NCBI GenBank assembly: GCA_963711705.1
Contig: CAVQFM010000007.1
Span: forward strand, 186,001 to 250,000
DNA from: RYN-230 sp963711705
GTDB taxonomy: Bacteria; Actinomycetota; Actinomycetes; Streptosporangiales; Streptosporangiaceae
Direction of reading: 5' to 3'
Length of the DNA: 64,000 nt
A program made the position numbers and the translations under genes. The notes beneath the pieces were generated by a model. It worked only from the letters and a program-made list of their open reading frames with translations, was not told where the DNA came from and did not search any database. Every line of letters begins with the position of its first letter. Position 1 is the first letter of the stretch. Shown here piece by piece: positions 1 through 8,519 of this stretch.

Positions 1-1
1 C

Positions 2-580
2 CCGGCCAGCTACACCAACATCGGGGTGATCGCGGTGCCGCGCACCGACATCCCGTGGAACGTGGCCATCTTCATCGTGCTGGCGGTGATCTTCGGGGTG
101 GTCCTGCACTCCACCGCGACCGGCCGGTCCATCTACGCGATGGGAGCCAGCCCGGAGGCCGCGCTGTTCGCCGGGATCCGGGTCAAGCGGGTCAAGACCA
201 TGCTCTACGTGGTGTCCGGCCTGGTCTGCGCGCTGGCTGGGGTGCTGTACACGTTCCGCCTGGCCACGGCGGTGCAGAACAACGGGCTCGGCCTCGAACT
301 GTCCGTGGTGGCCGTCGTGCTGCTTGGCGGGGTGTCCATCTTCGGCGGCAAGGGGTCGCTGGCGGGCGTGGTGCTGGCCGTGATCGCCTTCGCCGCGCTG
401 CAGAACGCGCTGCTGCTGACCAATTTCAACCAGGAAGCCACCGGGATCGTCATCGGTGCGCTCCTGCTGATCAGCGTCTTCGCACCGAACGTCGCGTCGT
501 TCCGCCGGGCGGTGCTGCCCCGGTGGGTGCGCGGCCGGTTCGGTGCCCGGTCCTCGTCCATCGGAGCCGTACATGACTGA
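2..580 (+). CDS. Sugar ABC transporter permease (RbsC/rhamnose type), 5' truncated by window
   Basis: Membrane permease of a carbohydrate ABC importer, and the first of the rhamnose genes. The reading frame is open from base 2, so the N-terminal half lies outside the window; 192 residues are visible. They contain several hydrophobic helices and the conserved permease loop seen as 'YAMGASPEAALFAGI', which contacts the ATPase in the RbsC/BPD_transp_2 family (family knowledge). The C-terminal tail is basic and cytoplasmic-looking. The gene is followed after 131 bases by the lipoprotein binding protein, and the two should act together. Substrate is inferred as L-rhamnose from the downstream isomerase, aldolase and kinase. 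No ATPase gene is visible; it should lie upstream. Confidence 0.88.
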   Translation, partial: PASYTNIGVIAVPRTDIPWNVAIFIVLAVIFGVVLHSTATGRSIYAMGASPEAALFAGIRVKRVKTMLYVVSGLVCALAGVLYTFRLATAVQNNGLGLELSVVAVVLLGGVSIFGGKGSLAGVVLAVIAFAALQNALLLTNFNQEATGIVIGALLLISVFAPNVASFRRAVLPRWVRGRFGARSSSIGAVHD

Positions 581-623
581 ACACGGCCAGACATGACCGA
601 GCGCGGCCCCGGGGGGACATCCC

Positions 624-652
624 GGCCGGCCGCGCGGCACCAGCGGCCGGCC
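624..652 (+). promoter_or_regulatory. GC-rich hairpin between permease and binding-protein genes
   Basis: A perfect 10-bp inverted repeat, GGCCGGCCGC (624-633) and GCGGCCGGCC (643-652), encloses a 9-base loop. It has no U tract. Such intercistronic stems often stabilise the upstream message or allow higher expression of the binding protein. That role is inference here. Confidence 0.45.
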
Positions 653-711
653 ACCACCCGGCCGGCCACCCCATCAATGTCGTCCGCCCAGATTCATGAA
701 AGGATTCAGAT

Positions 712-1779
712 ATGAGACGGTCCGCCAGACATGCGGTGTGGGGCCCCCTCGTGCTCCTCACCGCGTCCGCCCTGCTCGCGGCCTGCAGTTCCACCGGGGG
801 CTCGGGCTCGTCCTCGTCATCGACGCCCGCCTCTGCCTCCTCCTCGGGCGCGCTGAAGAAAGGGCTCAAGGTCTTCGTGATCCCGAAGAACCTGGGCAAC
901 CCGTACTTCACCACCGCCGACAGCGTGAAGACGGGCGGCGCCCTGGCCGCGCTCAGCGCGCTCGGTCAGACTGGCACCGAGACGAGCGGGACAGCGGCCA
1001 CACCCGCCTCGCAGATCCCGGCCATCCAGGCCGCGATCACCAAGGGCGCCAACGCGCTCATCGTGTCCGCCACCGACCCGACCGCGCTGTGCCCGACGCT
1101 CAAGCAGGCCATGGCGAAGAAGATCACCGTGATCACCTACGACTCGGACGCCCCGACCTGCCGCAACCTGTTCGTGAACCAGGCGTCCACGGCCCAGATC
1201 GGGACCAGCGAGGTAGACCTGCTGGCCAAGGAGATCCACAGCAGCGGGCAGATCGCCATCGTGTCCGCGGCCGCCTCGGCGACGAACCAGAACGCCTGGA
1301 TCGGGTTCATGAAGCAGCAGCTCAAGAAGTACCCGAAGATGAAGCTGGTCACCACGGTGTACGGCAATGACGACCCGACCACCGCGACGCAGGTGACCCA
1401 GGGGCTGCTGCAGCACTACCCGAACCTCAAGGGCATCATCTCGCCGACCACGGTGGGCATCCTGGCCGCGGCCCAGGTGGTCTCCTCGTCCAAGTACAAG
1501 GGCAAGGTGATCGTGACCGGGCTGGGCACGCCCGACTCGATGAAGAAGTACGTGGCCAACGGCGTCGCCCCGGCGTTCGAGCTGTGGAACCCCGCGGACC
1601 TCGGCTACCTGGCCGCCTACGCCGCGGTCAACTACGCGTCCGGAAAGATCAACGGCACCCAGGGGCAGGCCTTCACGGCGGGCAAGCTCGGCAAGTTCAC
1701 CATCGGGGCCGACCACAGCGTGCTGCTCGGCCCGCCGTTCGTGTTCACCAAGTCCAACATCAACAACTTCAACTTCTGA
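712..1779 (+). CDS. Rhamnose-type sugar ABC transporter substrate-binding lipoprotein
   Basis: Secreted, lipid-anchored binding protein of 355 residues that captures the sugar for the permease encoded upstream. The N-terminus is a type II signal peptide with lipobox LLAAC (cysteine near residue 25), followed by a Ser/Gly-rich linker. The mature part has the periplasmic-binding-protein type 1 (Peripla_BP_4) fold signature: an early 'NPYFTT' strand, 'ALIVSATDPTALCPTL', and repeated alternation of hydrophobic strands and helices typical of RbsB/RhaS. The start is supported by AAAGGA about 10 bases upstream. Length is normal. Substrate assignment to L-rhamnose is from context only. Confidence 0.88.
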   Translation: MRRSARHAVWGPLVLLTASALLAACSSTGGSGSSSSSTPASASSSGALKKGLKVFVIPKNLGNPYFTTADSVKTGGALAALSALGQTGTETSGTAATPASQIPAIQAAITKGANALIVSATDPTALCPTLKQAMAKKITVITYDSDAPTCRNLFVNQASTAQIGTSEVDLLAKEIHSSGQIAIVSAAASATNQNAWIGFMKQQLKKYPKMKLVTTVYGNDDPTTATQVTQGLLQHYPNLKGIISPTTVGILAAAQVVSSSKYKGKVIVTGLGTPDSMKKYVANGVAPAFELWNPADLGYLAAYAAVNYASGKINGTQGQAFTAGKLGKFTIGADHSVLLGPPFVFTKSNINNFNF

Positions 1780-1795
1780 CCCGGCGGCGGCGTGC

Positions 1796-1843
1796 GTGAT
1801 CATGGGATCAGTGTGGTCATCACGACAGCAATCCCATGATCAC
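1796..1843 (+). repeat. 13-bp perfect inverted repeat downstream of the binding-protein gene
   Basis: GTGATCATGGGAT (1796-1808) and ATCCCATGATCAC (1831-1843) are exact inverted copies around a 22-base spacer that itself contains a small GTG...CAC dyad. It starts 17 bases after the binding-protein stop and ends 45 bases before the isomerase start. It could be an attenuator, an operator for a sugar regulator, or a dispersed extragenic palindrome. It is not a classical terminator because no U run follows. Confidence 0.6.
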
Positions 1844-1887
1844 GCCGCCGCGCCCAGCCTTTCCCGGCTGCCTGGAGATGACCTGAG

Positions 1888-3054
1888 ATGCCTGACCTGA
1901 CCGCCGTGAAGACCGCCCTGCGAGCCCAGCAGATCGAGCTCCCGTCCTGGGCGTTCGGCAACACCGGGACCCGGTTCAAGGTGTTCGCGCAGCCCGGCGT
2001 GCCCCGCACGGTGCAGGAGAAGATCGACGACGCGGCGCAGGTAAACCGGTACACCGGGGCGGCGCCCAGCGTGGCCGTGCACATCCCGTGGGACCGGGTG
2101 GACGACTACGTCGCGCTGGCCGGCTACGCGGCTGGCCAGGGGGTCCGGATCGGCACGGTCAACGCGAACGTGTTCCAGGATGACGACTACAAGCTGGGCA
2201 GTGTCTGCCATCCGGACCCGGCGGTGCGCCGCAAGGCCGTGGCCCACCTGCTGGAGTGCGTCGACATCATGGACGCCACCGGGTCGCGGGATCTCAAGCT
2301 GTGGTTCGCCGACGGCACCAACTACCCGGGCCAGGACGACATCCGGGCCCGCCAGGACCGGCTGGCCGAAGGCCTGGCCGAGGTCTACCAGCGGCTCGGC
2401 CCGCAGCAGCGGATGCTGCTGGAGTACAAGCTGTTCGAGCCGTCCTTCTACACCACCGACGTGCCGGACTGGGGCACCTCGCTGCTGCACTGCATGACGC
2501 TGGGCGACCAGGCGGCGGTCGTGGTGGACACCGGGCACCACGCGCCCGGCACCAACATCGAGTTCATCGTGGCCCTGCTGCTGCGGGCCGGCCGGCTCGG
2601 CGGCTTCGACTTTAACAGCCGGTTCTACGCGGACGACGACCTGATGGTGGGCGCGGCCGACCCGTTCCAGCTGTTCCGCATCCTGCATGAGGTGGTGGCC
2701 GCGGACGCGCTGCGCCCGGCGGCCGGGATCGCGTTCATGCTGGACCAGTGCCACAACATCGAGCCCAAGATCCCGGCGCAGATCCGCTCGGTGCTGAACG
2801 TCCAGGAGGCCACGGCCAAGGCACTGCTCATCGACGCCGCCGCGCTGGCCACCATGCAGCGGGCCGGCGACGTGCTCGGCGCCAACGCCGTGTTCATGGA
2901 CGCCTATGACACCGACGTCCGGCCGATGCTCGCCGAACTGCGCGCCGACATGGGCCTGGACCCGGACCCGGTCGCCGCCTACCACCGGTCCGGCTACGGG
3001 GAAAAGATCACCGCCGACCGGGTCGGCGGCACCCCGGCCAGCTGGGGTACCTGA
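1888..3054 (+). CDS. rhaI: L-rhamnose isomerase (RhaI type)
   Basis: Converts L-rhamnose to L-rhamnulose in the cytoplasm, a metal-dependent aldose-ketose isomerisation. The 388-residue protein resembles the Pseudomonas stutzeri/Streptomyces-type rhamnose isomerase, a xylose-isomerase-like TIM barrel rather than the E. coli RhaA type. Visible family motifs include 'AAPSVAVHIPWDRVDDY', the metal-site glutamate in 'LLEYKLFEPSFYTTD', 'VVVDTGHHAPGTNIE', and 'FDFNSRFYADDDLMVGAADP' near the C-terminal third. Length is typical. It sits between the transporter and the aldolase, kinase genes, fixing the pathway. The ATG start follows GGAGATGACCTGAG. Confidence 0.9.
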   Translation: MPDLTAVKTALRAQQIELPSWAFGNTGTRFKVFAQPGVPRTVQEKIDDAAQVNRYTGAAPSVAVHIPWDRVDDYVALAGYAAGQGVRIGTVNANVFQDDDYKLGSVCHPDPAVRRKAVAHLLECVDIMDATGSRDLKLWFADGTNYPGQDDIRARQDRLAEGLAEVYQRLGPQQRMLLEYKLFEPSFYTTDVPDWGTSLLHCMTLGDQAAVVVDTGHHAPGTNIEFIVALLLRAGRLGGFDFNSRFYADDDLMVGAADPFQLFRILHEVVAADALRPAAGIAFMLDQCHNIEPKIPAQIRSVLNVQEATAKALLIDAAALATMQRAGDVLGANAVFMDAYDTDVRPMLAELRADMGLDPDPVAAYHRSGYGEKITADRVGGTPASWGT

Positions 3055-3057
3055 GAG

Positions 3058-3117
3058 TGCGGTGCATTTGGTCAGCGCGGTGCAGCGTGGGCGTCCGGCC
3101 ACACACAATGCACCGCA
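3058..3117 (+). repeat. 11-bp inverted repeat between rhaI and the aldolase gene
   Basis: TGCGGTGCATT (3058-3068) pairs with AATGCACCGCA (3107-3117) across 38 bases. The left arm begins 4 bases after the isomerase stop and the right arm ends about 32 bases before the next start codon. A looping operator or an mRNA stem are both possible. No function is proven. Confidence 0.45.
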
Positions 3118-3149
3118 GTGAGCCAGCCACCGGGTGAGGAGCAGGAGAG

Positions 3150-5210
3150 ATGGGACCGGAGTCACCGGCCGAGATGGCCGGACTGCTGCGGCGCAGCAAC
3201 CGGCTTGGGTCGGACCCGCGCAACACCAACTACGCGGGCGGCAACACCTCGGCCAAGGGCCCGGCCACCGACCCGGTGACCGGCACCCCGGTGGACCTGC
3301 TGTGGGTCAAGGGGTCCGGCGGTGATCTGGGCACGCTGACCGCGGACGGGCTGGCGGTGCTGCGGCTGGACCGGCTCCGCGCGCTGACCGGGGTGTACCC
3401 GGGCGTGGATCGCGAGGACGAAATGGTGGCCGCGTTCGACTACTGCCTGCACGGCCGGGGCGGCGCCGCGCCATCCATCGACACGGCCATGCACGGCCTG
3501 GTCGACGCGCCGCACGTGGACCACCTGCACCCCGACTCGGGGATCGCGTTCGCCACCGCGACCGGCGGCGAGGCGCTGACCCGGGCGTGCTTTGGTGACC
3601 GGGTGGTCTGGGTGCCGTGGCGGCGGCCTGGCTTCCAGCTCGGCCTGGACATTGCCGCGGTGGCGCGGGACAGCCCGCAGGCCATCGGGGTCATTCTGGG
3701 CGGGCACGGCATCACCGCCTGGGGCGCGACCAGCGACGAGTGCGAGGCGCACTCGCTGGAGATCATCGCCGCGGCCCAGCGCTATCTGGACGAGCATGGC
3801 GGGCTGGCGCCGTTCGGCCCGCTGCTGCCCGGCTACGCACCCCTTCCCGATACCGAACGCCACCGCCGGGCGGCTGCCCTCGCCCCGCTACTGAGGGGAC
3901 TGGCCAGCACAGACCACGCGCAGGTCGGTCACTTCACCGACACCCCGGTGGTACTGGACTTCCTGGCCCGGGAGAAGCATCCCGCGCTGGCCGCGCTGGG
4001 CACTTCCTGCCCCGATCACTTCCTGCGCACCAAGGTCCGCCCGATGGTGCTGGACCTCCCGCCAGCGGCCCCGCTGGATGAGACGGCGACCCGGCTGCGC
4101 GACCTGCACGCCGCCTACCGCGAGGACTACCGCGCCTACTACGAGCGGCACGCGGACGCGGACTCGCCGCCGATGCGCGGCGCCGACCCGGCCATCGTGC
4201 TGGTCCCCGGGGTCGGCATGTTCAGCTACGGCGCGGACAAGCAGACGGCCCGGGTGGCCGGGGAGTTCTACGTCAACGCGATCAACGTGATGCGCGGTGC
4301 GGAAGCGGTGTCCAGCTACTCCCCCATCCCGGAGAGCGAGAAGTTCCGCATCGAGTACTGGGCGCTGGAAGAAGCCAAGCTGCGCCGGCGGCCCAAGCCC
4401 AGGCCGCTGGCTACCCGGGTGGCACTGGTCACCGGCGGCGGCTCGGGCATCGGCCGGGCCACCGCGCGGCGGCTGGCCGCCGAGGGCGCGTGCGTGGTCG
4501 TCGCCGACCGGGACGGCCCCGCCGCGCAGAAGGTCGCGGCCGAGATCGGCACGGGCCAGTCGCAGGCGGCCGACGTGGCCATCGCGGTCACCTCGGACGT
4601 GACCGCCGAGCAGAGCGTCATCGCTGCCTACCGGCAGGCGGCGCTGGCCTTCGGCGGGGTGGACCTGGTGGTCAGCAACGCCGGGCTGTCCATCTCCCGG
4701 CCGCTGCTGGAGACCAGCCTGGACGACTGGGATCTGCAGCACGACGTGATGGCCCGCGGCTCGTTCCTGGTCGCCCGGGAGGCGGCCCGCCTCCTGCGGG
4801 CCCAGGGCATGGGCGGCGACATCATCTACATCTGCAGCAAGAACTCGGTGTTCGCCGGGCCGAACAACGTGGCCTACGGGGCGGCCAAGGCGGATCAGGC
4901 GCACCAGGTCCGGCTGCTCGCCGCGGAACTGGGCGAGGCCGGCATCCGGGTGAACGGCATCAACCCGGACGGCGTGGTCCGCGGGTCCGGTATCTTCGCC
5001 GGCGGCTGGGGCGCACAGCGGGCGGCCGTGTACGGGGTGGCCGAGGAGGAGCTGGGCGCGTTCTACGCCCAGCGCACCCTGCTCAAGCGGGAGGTGCTGC
5101 CCGAGCACGTGGCCGCCGCGGTGGTCGCGCTGACCACCGGTGACCTGGCCCTGACCACCGGGCTGCACATCCCGGTGGATGCCGGGGTCGCGGCCGCGTT
5201 CCTGCGCTGA
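3150..5210 (+). CDS. rhaD: Bifunctional rhamnulose-1-phosphate aldolase / short-chain dehydrogenase
   Basis: Fusion enzyme of 686 residues. The N-terminal class II aldolase (about 1-415) splits L-rhamnulose-1-phosphate into dihydroxyacetone phosphate and L-lactaldehyde. Its zinc site is visible as 'HVDHLHPDS' (His122, His125, His127). The C-terminal SDR domain (about 420-686) has the nucleotide motif 'TGGGSGIG' and the catalytic 'YGAAK', and is thought to oxidise or reduce lactaldehyde. This architecture is the known RhaD/RhaE fusion of actinobacteria, rhizobia and bacilli. The start is set by a strong GAGGAGCAGGAGAG site directly upstream. Full length, no defect seen. The product lactaldehyde is the natural precursor of 1,2-propanediol, relevant to the diol dehydratase at 14-16 kb. 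Confidence 0.92.
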   Translation: MGPESPAEMAGLLRRSNRLGSDPRNTNYAGGNTSAKGPATDPVTGTPVDLLWVKGSGGDLGTLTADGLAVLRLDRLRALTGVYPGVDREDEMVAAFDYCLHGRGGAAPSIDTAMHGLVDAPHVDHLHPDSGIAFATATGGEALTRACFGDRVVWVPWRRPGFQLGLDIAAVARDSPQAIGVILGGHGITAWGATSDECEAHSLEIIAAAQRYLDEHGGLAPFGPLLPGYAPLPDTERHRRAAALAPLLRGLASTDHAQVGHFTDTPVVLDFLAREKHPALAALGTSCPDHFLRTKVRPMVLDLPPAAPLDETATRLRDLHAAYREDYRAYYERHADADSPPMRGADPAIVLVPGVGMFSYGADKQTARVAGEFYVNAINVMRGAEAVSSYSPIPESEKFRIEYWALEEAKLRRRPKPRPLATRVALVTGGGSGIGRATARRLAAEGACVVVADRDGPAAQKVAAEIGTGQSQAADVAIAVTSDVTAEQSVIAAYRQAALAFGGVDLVVSNAGLSISRPLLETSLDDWDLQHDVMARGSFLVAREAARLLRAQGMGGDIIYICSKNSVFAGPNNVAYGAAKADQAHQVRLLAAELGEAGIRVNGINPDGVVRGSGIFAGGWGAQRAAVYGVAEEELGAFYAQRTLLKREVLPEHVAAAVVALTTGDLALTTGLHIPVDAGVAAAFLR

Positions 5211-5220
5211 GGTATCGGCG

Positions 5221-6669
5221 ATGGCGCACGTCGCAGTAGCCGCGGTCGACCTCGGGGCGTCCGGCGGCCGGGTGATGGTGGGCCGGGCCGGGGCCGGCCA
5301 GCTGGAGCTGCACGAGGCGCACCGGTTCCGGAACGTCCCGGTCACCGTGGCGGGCACGCTGCACTGGGACATCCTGCGGCTGCACCGCGGCGTGCTGGAC
5401 GGGCTGCGCGCCGCGGCCCGCACCTTCGACCTGGCTGGCCTGGGGATCGACTCGTGGGGAGTGGACTACGGGCTGCTCGATGACACCGGGGCGCTGCTCG
5501 GCAACCCGGTGCACTACCGGGATGCCCGCACCGACGGAGTGGCCGAGCAGGTGCTGGCCCGGATCCCGGCGGCCGAGCTGTACGCCACCACCGGCACGGC
5601 GCAGCTGCCGTTCAACACGATCTACCAGCTGGCCGCGGCGGCGGGCACACCCCAGCTGGCCGCGGCCCGGACCCTGCTGCTGATCCCCGACCTGCTCGGC
5701 TACTGGCTGACCGGCGAGGTGGGCGCGGAGATCACCAACGCGTCCACCACCCAGCTCTACGACGCGCGCCAGCGGTGCTGGGCCACCGGGGTGATCGCCG
5801 CGGCGGGCCTGCCCGGCCAGCTGTTCCCGCCGCTGCGCCAGCCCGGGACCATCCTCGGGCCGCTGCGGCCGGAGATCGCCGGGCGCACCCCTCTTCCGGT
5901 GATCACGGTCGGCTCGCACGACACCGCGTCCGCCGTGGCCGCGGTGCCCGCCTCGGGCGCCCGCTTCGGGTACATCTCGTGCGGCACCTGGTCCCTGGTC
6001 GGCGTGGAGCTGGACCACCCGGTGCTCACCGAGGCCAGCCGGCTGGCCAACTTCACCAACGAGGCCGGCCTCGACGGCACGGTCCGCTACCTGCGCAACG
6101 TGATGGGCCTGTGGCTGCTCCAGGAATCCGTCCGGGCCTGGGCCGACGCGGGCCAGCCCGCCGACCTGGCCGGCCTGCTCGGCGCGGCCGCCCGGCGGCC
6201 GGCCCGGCAGGCCGTGATCGACCCGGACGATCCAGTGTTCCTGCCGCCGGGCGACATGCCAGGGCGGATCGCCGAAGCGTGCCGCCGGACCGGCCAGCCC
6301 GCGCCGCCGGACCCGCCGGGCGTGGTCCGGTGCATCCTGGACAGCCTCGCGCTGGCCTACCGGCGGGCGATCCGCCAGGCCCAGGAGCTGTCCGGGCGGC
6401 AGGTGGATGTCGTGCACGTGGTCGGCGGCGGCGCCCGCAACGAGCTGCTCATGCAGCTGACCGCGGACGCCTGCGGCCGGCCGGTGGTGGCCGGCCCCAC
6501 CGAGGCGGCCGCGCTGGGCAACATCCTGGTCCAGGCGCGCACGCTGGGCGCCGCCCCCGGCGGCCTGGACGGCATGCGCGCCCTGCTGCGCGCCACTCAG
6601 CCGCTGCGCCGCTACGCGCCCAGCCAAGGCACCACCGCCGCCTGGGACGCCGCCGCCCGCCGGGTCTGA
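5221..6669 (+). CDS. rhaB: Rhamnulokinase
   Basis: Phosphorylates L-rhamnulose at C1 with ATP, feeding the aldolase. 482 residues in the FGGY carbohydrate kinase fold: the first phosphate loop is 'VDLGASGGRVMVG', the substrate-recognition region has 'GIDSWGVDYGLLD', and the C-terminal ATPase half has 'SHDTASAVAAVPA', 'SCGTWSLVGVE' and 'VVGGGARNELLMQLTAD'. I place the start at the ATG 11 bases after the aldolase stop; an in-frame upstream codon at 5179 lies inside the aldolase and lacks homology. It ends exactly where the convergent racemase-like gene ends (stop codons abut at 6669/6670). Confidence 0.92.
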   Translation: MAHVAVAAVDLGASGGRVMVGRAGAGQLELHEAHRFRNVPVTVAGTLHWDILRLHRGVLDGLRAAARTFDLAGLGIDSWGVDYGLLDDTGALLGNPVHYRDARTDGVAEQVLARIPAAELYATTGTAQLPFNTIYQLAAAAGTPQLAAARTLLLIPDLLGYWLTGEVGAEITNASTTQLYDARQRCWATGVIAAAGLPGQLFPPLRQPGTILGPLRPEIAGRTPLPVITVGSHDTASAVAAVPASGARFGYISCGTWSLVGVELDHPVLTEASRLANFTNEAGLDGTVRYLRNVMGLWLLQESVRAWADAGQPADLAGLLGAAARRPARQAVIDPDDPVFLPPGDMPGRIAEACRRTGQPAPPDPPGVVRCILDSLALAYRRAIRQAQELSGRQVDVVHVVGGGARNELLMQLTADACGRPVVAGPTEAAALGNILVQARTLGAAPGGLDGMRALLRATQPLRRYAPSQGTTAAWDAAARRV

Positions 6670-7773
6670 TCAGTCCGTCTGGTAGCGGGCGACCGCGTCC
6701 TCGTCCCAGGCCAGGCCGGTGCCGGGGACGTCGGGCGGGTGCAGCAGGCCGTCGCGCACCTCGAACGGCCGGGCCAGCACCGGGTCGGCCCAGTCCTGCC
6801 ACTCCAGCCAGTGCCGGGTCGGGGTGACCCGCAGCAGGTGCGCGGAGACCTCCGGGTACAGGTGGGAGGACATCGGCAGCCCGGTGCTGTCGGCCAGCGC
6901 GGCAGCCTGCAGCCAGCCGGTCACCCCGCCGATCCGCATCAGGTCAGGCATGACCAGGTCGCAGGCCTGGGCCTGGATGGCGGCCAGCATGGCCCGCGGG
7001 CCGTAGAAGTTCTCACCGAGCATGACCGGTGTGCTGATGTCGTGGGCCAGCCGGGCGTGGCCGTCCAGATCGTCATAGCGCAGCGGCTCCTCGATCCAGG
7101 TCAGCCCCTCGGCGTCCAGCGCCCGGCAGCGCTCCAGCGCGTCGCCCAGTGCCAGCCCCTGGTTGTAGTCGGCGACCAGGGTGACGCCGCTGCCGACCGC
7201 GTCCCTGACCCGGCGGACCGCGCGCAGGTCGTCGGCGGCCCGGTCCCGGCCGACCCGCACCTTCAGCGCGGTGAACCCGCCCTCGGCCAGCAATTCCAGC
7301 GCCTCGTCGCCGGCCGTCTCCGGCGGGATCAGCCCCAGCCCATTGCTGTTGTAAGCCGGCACCGGGTCCAGCGTCCCGCCGAGCAGCCGGGCCAGCGGCA
7401 GCCCGGCCGCCTGGGCCAGCGCGTCCCACAGCGCGATGTCCAGCCCGGCCACCGCGGACAGGGCCAGGCCCTGGTAGCCGGCCAGCGCGAACCAGCCGCG
7501 GGCGTCCCCGGCCGCCATGGCCGGCGCAGCCGGCCGCCCGCGCAGCCGCTCCCCCAGGCCGGCCAGGATCGCGCGGATCGCGGTGGCCGCCGTGTCCAGG
7601 TACGGCGCGAGGTAACCGTGGCCGGTGATGCCCTGCTCGGTGCGGACGTCGATGAGCAGCAGCGGCCACTGCGCGAAGTTCCCGACCCGGGTGGCCAGCG
7701 GCCGCCGGAACGGGACCACCACCGTGCGCACCGTGACGTCCCGCACCACCAGCCCCGCATCCGGACCGGCCAC
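6670..7773 (-). CDS. Mandelate racemase-like enolase-superfamily enzyme
   Basis: 367-residue MR/MLE-type TIM-barrel enzyme that should abstract a proton alpha to a carboxylate. Counting residues, every Pseudomonas mandelate racemase active-site position reappears at a constant +7 offset: Lys171, Asp202, Asn204, Glu228, Glu254, Asp277, His304, Glu324. The exception is position 173, where the second catalytic lysine (Lys166 in MR) is Arg ('ALKVRVG'). The C-terminus 'HWLEWQDW' and 'DVPGTGLAWDE' is also MR-like. GTG start 4 bases after the CBS gene stop, so probably co-transcribed with it. Actual substrate unknown; aromatic or sugar 2-hydroxy acid is possible. Confidence 0.85.
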   Translation of the reverse strand: MAGPDAGLVVRDVTVRTVVVPFRRPLATRVGNFAQWPLLLIDVRTEQGITGHGYLAPYLDTAATAIRAILAGLGERLRGRPAAPAMAAGDARGWFALAGYQGLALSAVAGLDIALWDALAQAAGLPLARLLGGTLDPVPAYNSNGLGLIPPETAGDEALELLAEGGFTALKVRVGRDRAADDLRAVRRVRDAVGSGVTLVADYNQGLALGDALERCRALDAEGLTWIEEPLRYDDLDGHARLAHDISTPVMLGENFYGPRAMLAAIQAQACDLVMPDLMRIGGVTGWLQAAALADSTGLPMSSHLYPEVSAHLLRVTPTRHWLEWQDWADPVLARPFEVRDGLLHPPDVPGTGLAWDEDAVARYQTD

Positions 7774-7777
7774 GGAC

Positions 7778-8170
7778 TCAGCGCACCAGGGGCCGGCGGA
7801 TTCTGGCCGCGAACAGGTCGCGAAGGCTCACCACGCCACAGACCGCGCGGCCGTCCACGACCGGGAGGTGGCGGAACCCGTTCAGGAGCATGATCTGGGC
7901 CGCGTCTTCGATGAGCGCGTCCGGGCTGGCCGATTGCGGGTCCGGGGTCATCCAGGCCGAAACCCGGGCCGCCGAAAGATCCTCCCCGGATGCGGCAGCC
8001 CGCAGGACATCCCGCTCGGTGAGGATGCCGGCCAGGAAGGGCCCCTGCATGACGACGGCTGAGCCCACGTTCGCCCGAACCATGCCGTGGGCAGCAGCCG
8101 CTACCGACGTGTCCGGTGTGGTCGTGGCCACGTGCGTGTTCATCAGGTCCCGGAGTTGCGTCATGGCCAC
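7778..8170 (-). CDS. Two-CBS-domain protein
   Basis: Small cytoplasmic protein of 130 residues made of two CBS repeats, each with the typical 'GSAVVM..FLAGILTERDVLRA' and 'HLPVVDGRAVCGVVSLRDL' pattern. CBS pairs bind adenosine nucleotides or SAM and act as energy or redox sensors (family knowledge). Two starts are possible: GTG at 8170 or ATG two codons later (8164); neither has a strong ribosome site. Located between a small acidic protein and the racemase-like gene on the same strand. Stand-alone CBS proteins of this size are common in actinomycetes and often associated with dormancy or stress. Specific role here unknown. Confidence 0.82.
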   Translation of the reverse strand: MAMTQLRDLMNTHVATTTPDTSVAAAAHGMVRANVGSAVVMQGPFLAGILTERDVLRAAASGEDLSAARVSAWMTPDPQSASPDALIEDAAQIMLLNGFRHLPVVDGRAVCGVVSLRDLFAARIRRPLVR

Positions 8171-8191
8171 CGGCCCCGGTGCCGCGGGCTC

Positions 8192-8437
8192 TCACTCACT
8201 GCCGCCTACCTCATCCAGTTCGGCGTCGCGGTGCGGAGAGGAGGGCCCGGCCAGTTCCTCGGACAGCATCCGCCACAGCGAGCCAGACCAGGCGGAGAGG
8301 CTGGGCCACTTCTTCCAGAAAACCTGCAGAGTTGTCTCGTCGAACTCGGCATGGGCGCGCTCGGGGGTCATGGCATCCCGGACTTCCTCGAGACCGTGAA
8401 TCAGGTCGAGGAACTGGCCAGCGACGTCATCTTCCAT
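8192..8437 (-). CDS. Small hypothetical protein
   Basis: 81 residues from the ATG at 8437; a longer frame reaches 8503 but its extra 22 residues are hydrophobic and unconvincing. The body is acidic and helical: 'DDVAGQFLDLIHGLEEV' near the N-terminus, then 'FDETTLQVFWKKW' and 'LWRMLSEEL'. No family recognised. It ends 21 bases before the CBS gene on the same strand and may share its transcript. Confidence 0.5.
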   Translation of the reverse strand: MEDDVAGQFLDLIHGLEEVRDAMTPERAHAEFDETTLQVFWKKWPSLSAWSGSLWRMLSEELAGPSSPHRDAELDEVGGSE

Positions 8438-8519
8438 GCAATAGCCCTCGGCGCGAGTGTAAACCGGCAGCCACCACAAGGCGAGAGCCGACGGCCAGTG
8501 CAAAGCCGCTGGATCTGGG

